A DNA stretch of 64,000 nucleotides, from assembly GCA_015227615.1 (NCBI GenBank), contig JAALGZ010000009.1:496001-560000 (forward strand), written 5' to 3'. Position numbers and translations under genes: made by a program. The stretch is from Labyrinthula sp. Ha (lineage: Eukaryota > Sar > Bigyra > Labyrinthulida > Labyrinthulaceae). Below are positions 60,958-64,000 of the stretch, piece by piece; position 1 is the first letter of the stretch; each line of letters starts with the position of its first letter. The notes under the pieces are model-generated. The model had not been told where the DNA came from, did no database searches, and was given only the letters and a program-made list of their open reading frames with translations.

Positions 60958-61973
60958 GATAAGAATTTTATTTTGTTTATTACTTTCTTTTGCTTTCATA
61001 GCTATTTCTTGAGTTAAACAACAATCTACTGCTTTTATTTTCCATTCAAGTTCATATACACAAACTTTTTCAAATTGATCAAGTTCTTGTGCAAAAGTTT
61101 CTTTAAATCTTTCAGGAAAAAAATATTTTAAAACATCTGAAAATATTACTTTTTTTGAACTTTCTTTAACTGAAGTTTTTGTTTGATTTGAAACTTCAAT
61201 TCTTCCTTTTGTTACAAGGAATTCAACTCTCTGATCATATCCATATGAACAACCTCTACTAAAGAACATATTTATTAAACAACCAGATTTCATTTTCATA
61301 TTCAGTGTTACGTTATCTAAAATATCATTCTCTTTTAAAGTTTCATTAGAATTCATTCCTGTTGCTTGAACAGAAATAACTCTATCTTCTTCATCAATAT
61401 TTTTTAAACACCATAAAACATAATCTATATCATGTGGAGTTAAATCCATAAAAGGACAGCCATCTTTTAAAAGAAACTTTAATTCAGGAGTTGGATGATC
61501 AGCAAAGAATACTCCAACAAAAAGGTTCTTTTCAAATTTTTCTTCTTTCATTGAATTAAACACTGAAGTATGAGATTTATGAAAACGTCTTTGAAAACTA
61601 CAGCAAAGCCTTGAAGAGTGTTTTCTTACTAGAAAAAAAGAAATTCATGTTTCTTTTGGAATTGGCGAAACTGGTTTTTCACTAAATATTTTAGTGTTCT
61701 CTCCTGAAGAAATAATTAATTTTTCAACTGATAAAGCATGAATTTGCGCACTATTAGAAATAACAAAAGATTTTGTTTCTTTTCCAAATTCAGAAGAGAA
61801 GAAATCTGATAGTTCTGAATATAAAGGAACACTATATTTATCCATAAGTGCTAACATTATGTACAACAATTCAAACAAAAATAAAATATGGATTTCTGTA
61901 CAATGCATCCGTACGAAGTAGACCCACTCTTCCTGTTCCTATCAAACAAACTTTATTTTTTTTTGTCTTTCAT
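60949..61973 (-). pseudogene. Gfo/Idh/MocA (inositol 2-dehydrogenase-like) gene, interrupted
   Basis: The pieces form a near full-length (about 340 residue) NAD(P)-dependent dehydrogenase of the inositol dehydrogenase kind. They are the Rossmann start VCLIGTGRVG with RNPYF, SVPLYSELSDFFSSEFG, FSEKPVS, the FQRRFH strand and the catalytic helix DLTPHDIDYVLWCL (D-x3-HD-x-D). A likely ATG is at 61973. The reading frame is off in two places: near the start at a run of nine A, and between the first strand and SVPLYS. Neither is explained by a GT..AG intron. There are in-frame TGAs at 61871..61873 and 61645..61647, and a terminal TGA (60952..60954) is directly followed by TAA. It is either a recent pseudogene or a gene with homopolymer assembly errors in a genome that tolerates TGA. 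The function, if alive, is polyol or sugar oxidation. Confidence 0.65.
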
Positions 61974-64000
61974 TCTCACTAATGAGATATTTATCGAGAA
62001 ATTGTGTCTCATTTCAAATGTTTCTCGAACATATTAATTTTCCGTTTAAGTAATATTTAGTATAGTTTCTGAAATAACTTGTTCAGTATAAATAGAAATA
62101 TAAAAAGTATTCTAGATAAGAAGGGAAACTACTTGTTAAATAATGGAGGTCTAATAGTGAAAGGTTATATTAATTTTTTCGATAGAATTAAGAATTAAGT
62201 CTCTCACTTTTAGTATATTTGTGGATAATAGGTTCATAATCCAAGTTCACTATAAACCATCTAAATTATGGCGAAGAACATAGTAAAAAGACTTTTCGAC
62301 GCACAGGAGTTTTTTTAATTTATGAGAATGGCCTCTCCATGAGATTGGATTATGTTTCAACTTTATTTTTTTTTCAATATTAGTGTTAGTTAAAAACAAA
62401 CTTAGCACTCATCATTTGAGATTGCACATGCAAAAAATAATATAATCTAGATTTTTTTCTAGAGCTGGTGAGTCGGAATATTGATAAATAAATGACATCC
62501 ATTAGCATTTCTTTCGAAGATTATTTCTTTGCAATTATTTATTGTCTCAGTAAAAGGCTTATATCTAGGTCTTTTGCTCCTGAAAAGATATTTATATCTA
62601 GGGAAAATGATGAAATCATTCTCTTGGAAAAACAAACAAATTTTGAATCTATAAAATTCAACTCAAGCTTAATAAGTAACAAAAAAAGAAGACTAATTTT
62701 TCCTCCTGAAAAAAAAACTCCCCTCAGAGAAATTAATGTTGTGTTTCTTATAGGTGTGTACAACAAATAGAGAAGTGGGAAATTTGTAAATAATATGTCA
62801 ACAGTATATTACCAACTCCCCAGATTAGAGTGCAATTACTTTTTTTTTCATAAAGAAGCCTTATTAGATTTCTTTTGTATGTATTCTAGATTTTGATAAT
62901 CCCATAGGAAAGGTGTACACCTTAAATTATTGTGGCAATGCATAAGACTATCCTGCAGTCTGATTCAACAAGTTACATCTGCAACCCATTGTGAAGACTT
63001 CCCTTATATTGATTAAATTCACATGATCTGCTCATTTTTATTAATATTGGAGGTCAGAAAAAACTTTGTTTCTGATAGAGACTTCTTATTTGGAGATTTT
63101 TATAATATTACATTTCATTCTTGTCTTACTGATGAACGGGCAAACAAGCTATCATACAACTCTGCTATGTACAAAACCATGGACATTTAAATAAAAAAGA
63201 TAATTAAAGAGGTTTAATAAAATTCTCAGTTTAAGCGGGAGAACATTTTTGGAAATCTGAATTGAATATTGTGAAACTAGAACCTATTTATTTAGAAAAA
63301 CAATTTCTATTCATGAATATAGAGAGTTTGCTTCAGTTTACAGCAAGAAAAGAATTAATTTATATATAAACTGATGAAACACCTATACATTTTCAACATA
63401 TTTCCTTTAAACATGTTTTCTTTCTCCTCGTCCATCCCGAGACATTAAGTATTAGTTTCTTTGCTTATAAAGTATGCGACAGTAATAGAATGAACATATC
63501 AAGAACAAAACCTACTATATCCATTCATCCGAAAAGAAATTAATACAAAAATTTCAATTGTAGCCTATAACGTTTTAAGTTAGTTAAATTCAATATCTCA
63601 ATTTCAGAAGCAAGATATACTTTGTCAGTTCTTGCTTAAGCATACGTATTCAATATGCTCCTGTTAGGAATTTGCTGGTTTAAAAACTAGTCCATGGCTT
63701 GTATTCCTTTGGAGAGAAACATGGAAAAAATCGTTTTGTCTCATGGAATCCTTACTAAAGAAAATTTCAAACCAACCTAACACATTTCCGGCATTATGAG
63801 TACATTTGAATTTTACAGACCTGTGCATCAAGTCATTTACGGTTAAATATAATATCTCTACCACGCACACTGCAGTTTGGTTTATATTACAGCCAGGCTA
63901 CAAAAAATCGAAATGGTTTATCTCATACAAAGGTCATAATAACAATCTTGGTATACACGAAGGCATGAACTATTATCTGATTCTAAGGTTTCTAATAGGT
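61974..64000. other. AT-rich DNA without a supported gene
   Basis: About 2 kb. A plus-strand frame at 62492..62770 (92 codons, with charged stretches such as FPPEKKTPLREINVVF) is the most coding-like piece but has no recognised family and no clear splice partners. Nothing else recognised to the window end. Confidence 0.5.

Noticed and set aside
62492-62770. 92-codon plus-strand frame with charged stretches
   Set aside because: Suggestive but no homology and no clear intron borders.
1-64000. General reassignment of TGA to Trp across the genome
   Set aside because: Not rejected outright, but not accepted: intact genes use TGG for about 47 Trp codons and only one intact gene has an in-frame TGA.
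1-64000. Bacterial or organellar origin, CRISPR arrays, rRNA
   Set aside because: No repeat-spacer arrays, rRNA segments or operons; introns and gene types are nuclear eukaryotic.

Overview
The window is nuclear DNA of a single-celled eukaryote, probably a flagellated or amoeboid protist. The lineage could not be fixed. Signs of a eukaryote are spliceosomal GT..AG introns, two class C receptors with seven membrane spans, a membrane-anchored cytochrome P450, a protein resembling PP6 regulatory (SAPS) subunits and a dynein-AAA5/ankyrin protein. The sequence is strongly AT-rich and gene-poor, with about a dozen supported genes in 64 kb. A striking trait is intron size: all six introns I could place are 28-31 nt long, and splicing them out restores ankyrin, P450, P-loop and other reading frames.

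Layout. 1-8000: two tandem paralogous class C receptors on the minus strand, the first cut by the window edge, separated by about 5 kb without genes. 10.5-14.3 kb: two minus-strand genes lying head to tail, a dynein-AAA5/ankyrin protein (three exons) and a protein with tandem W-rich repeats (two exons). 17.9-18.6 kb: an orphan protein with two CxxC pairs. 22.3-23.9 kb: a three-exon P450 carrying one in-frame TGA at the conserved helix C tryptophan. 27.0-28.0 kb: coding-like minus-strand pieces of unknown identity. 29.7-30.2 kb: a secreted ricin-type lectin. 31.1-42.9 kb: three diverged copies of a tyrosine-recombinase-like (Crypton-like) family sharing a C-terminal motif. 49.9-51.9 kb: the SAPS-like protein. 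59.7-60.96 kb: a BioD-like P-loop/DRTGG protein. It converges on, and overlaps by 9 nt, a damaged Gfo/Idh/MocA dehydrogenase at 60.9-62.0 kb.

Between these lie long AT-rich stretches (notably 34.4-41.5, 42.9-49.9 and 51.9-59.2 kb) where I see no gene, only scattered palindromes, short inverted repeats and a few G/C homopolymers. The genes do not form one pathway. The local themes are sensing (receptors), cytoskeleton (dynein-like and coiled proteins), oxidation (P450, dehydrogenase) and mobile or domesticated recombinases. All supported intact genes stop with TAA or TAG and none with TGA. This makes the in-frame TGAs worth a second look, although TGG is by far the dominant Trp codon.
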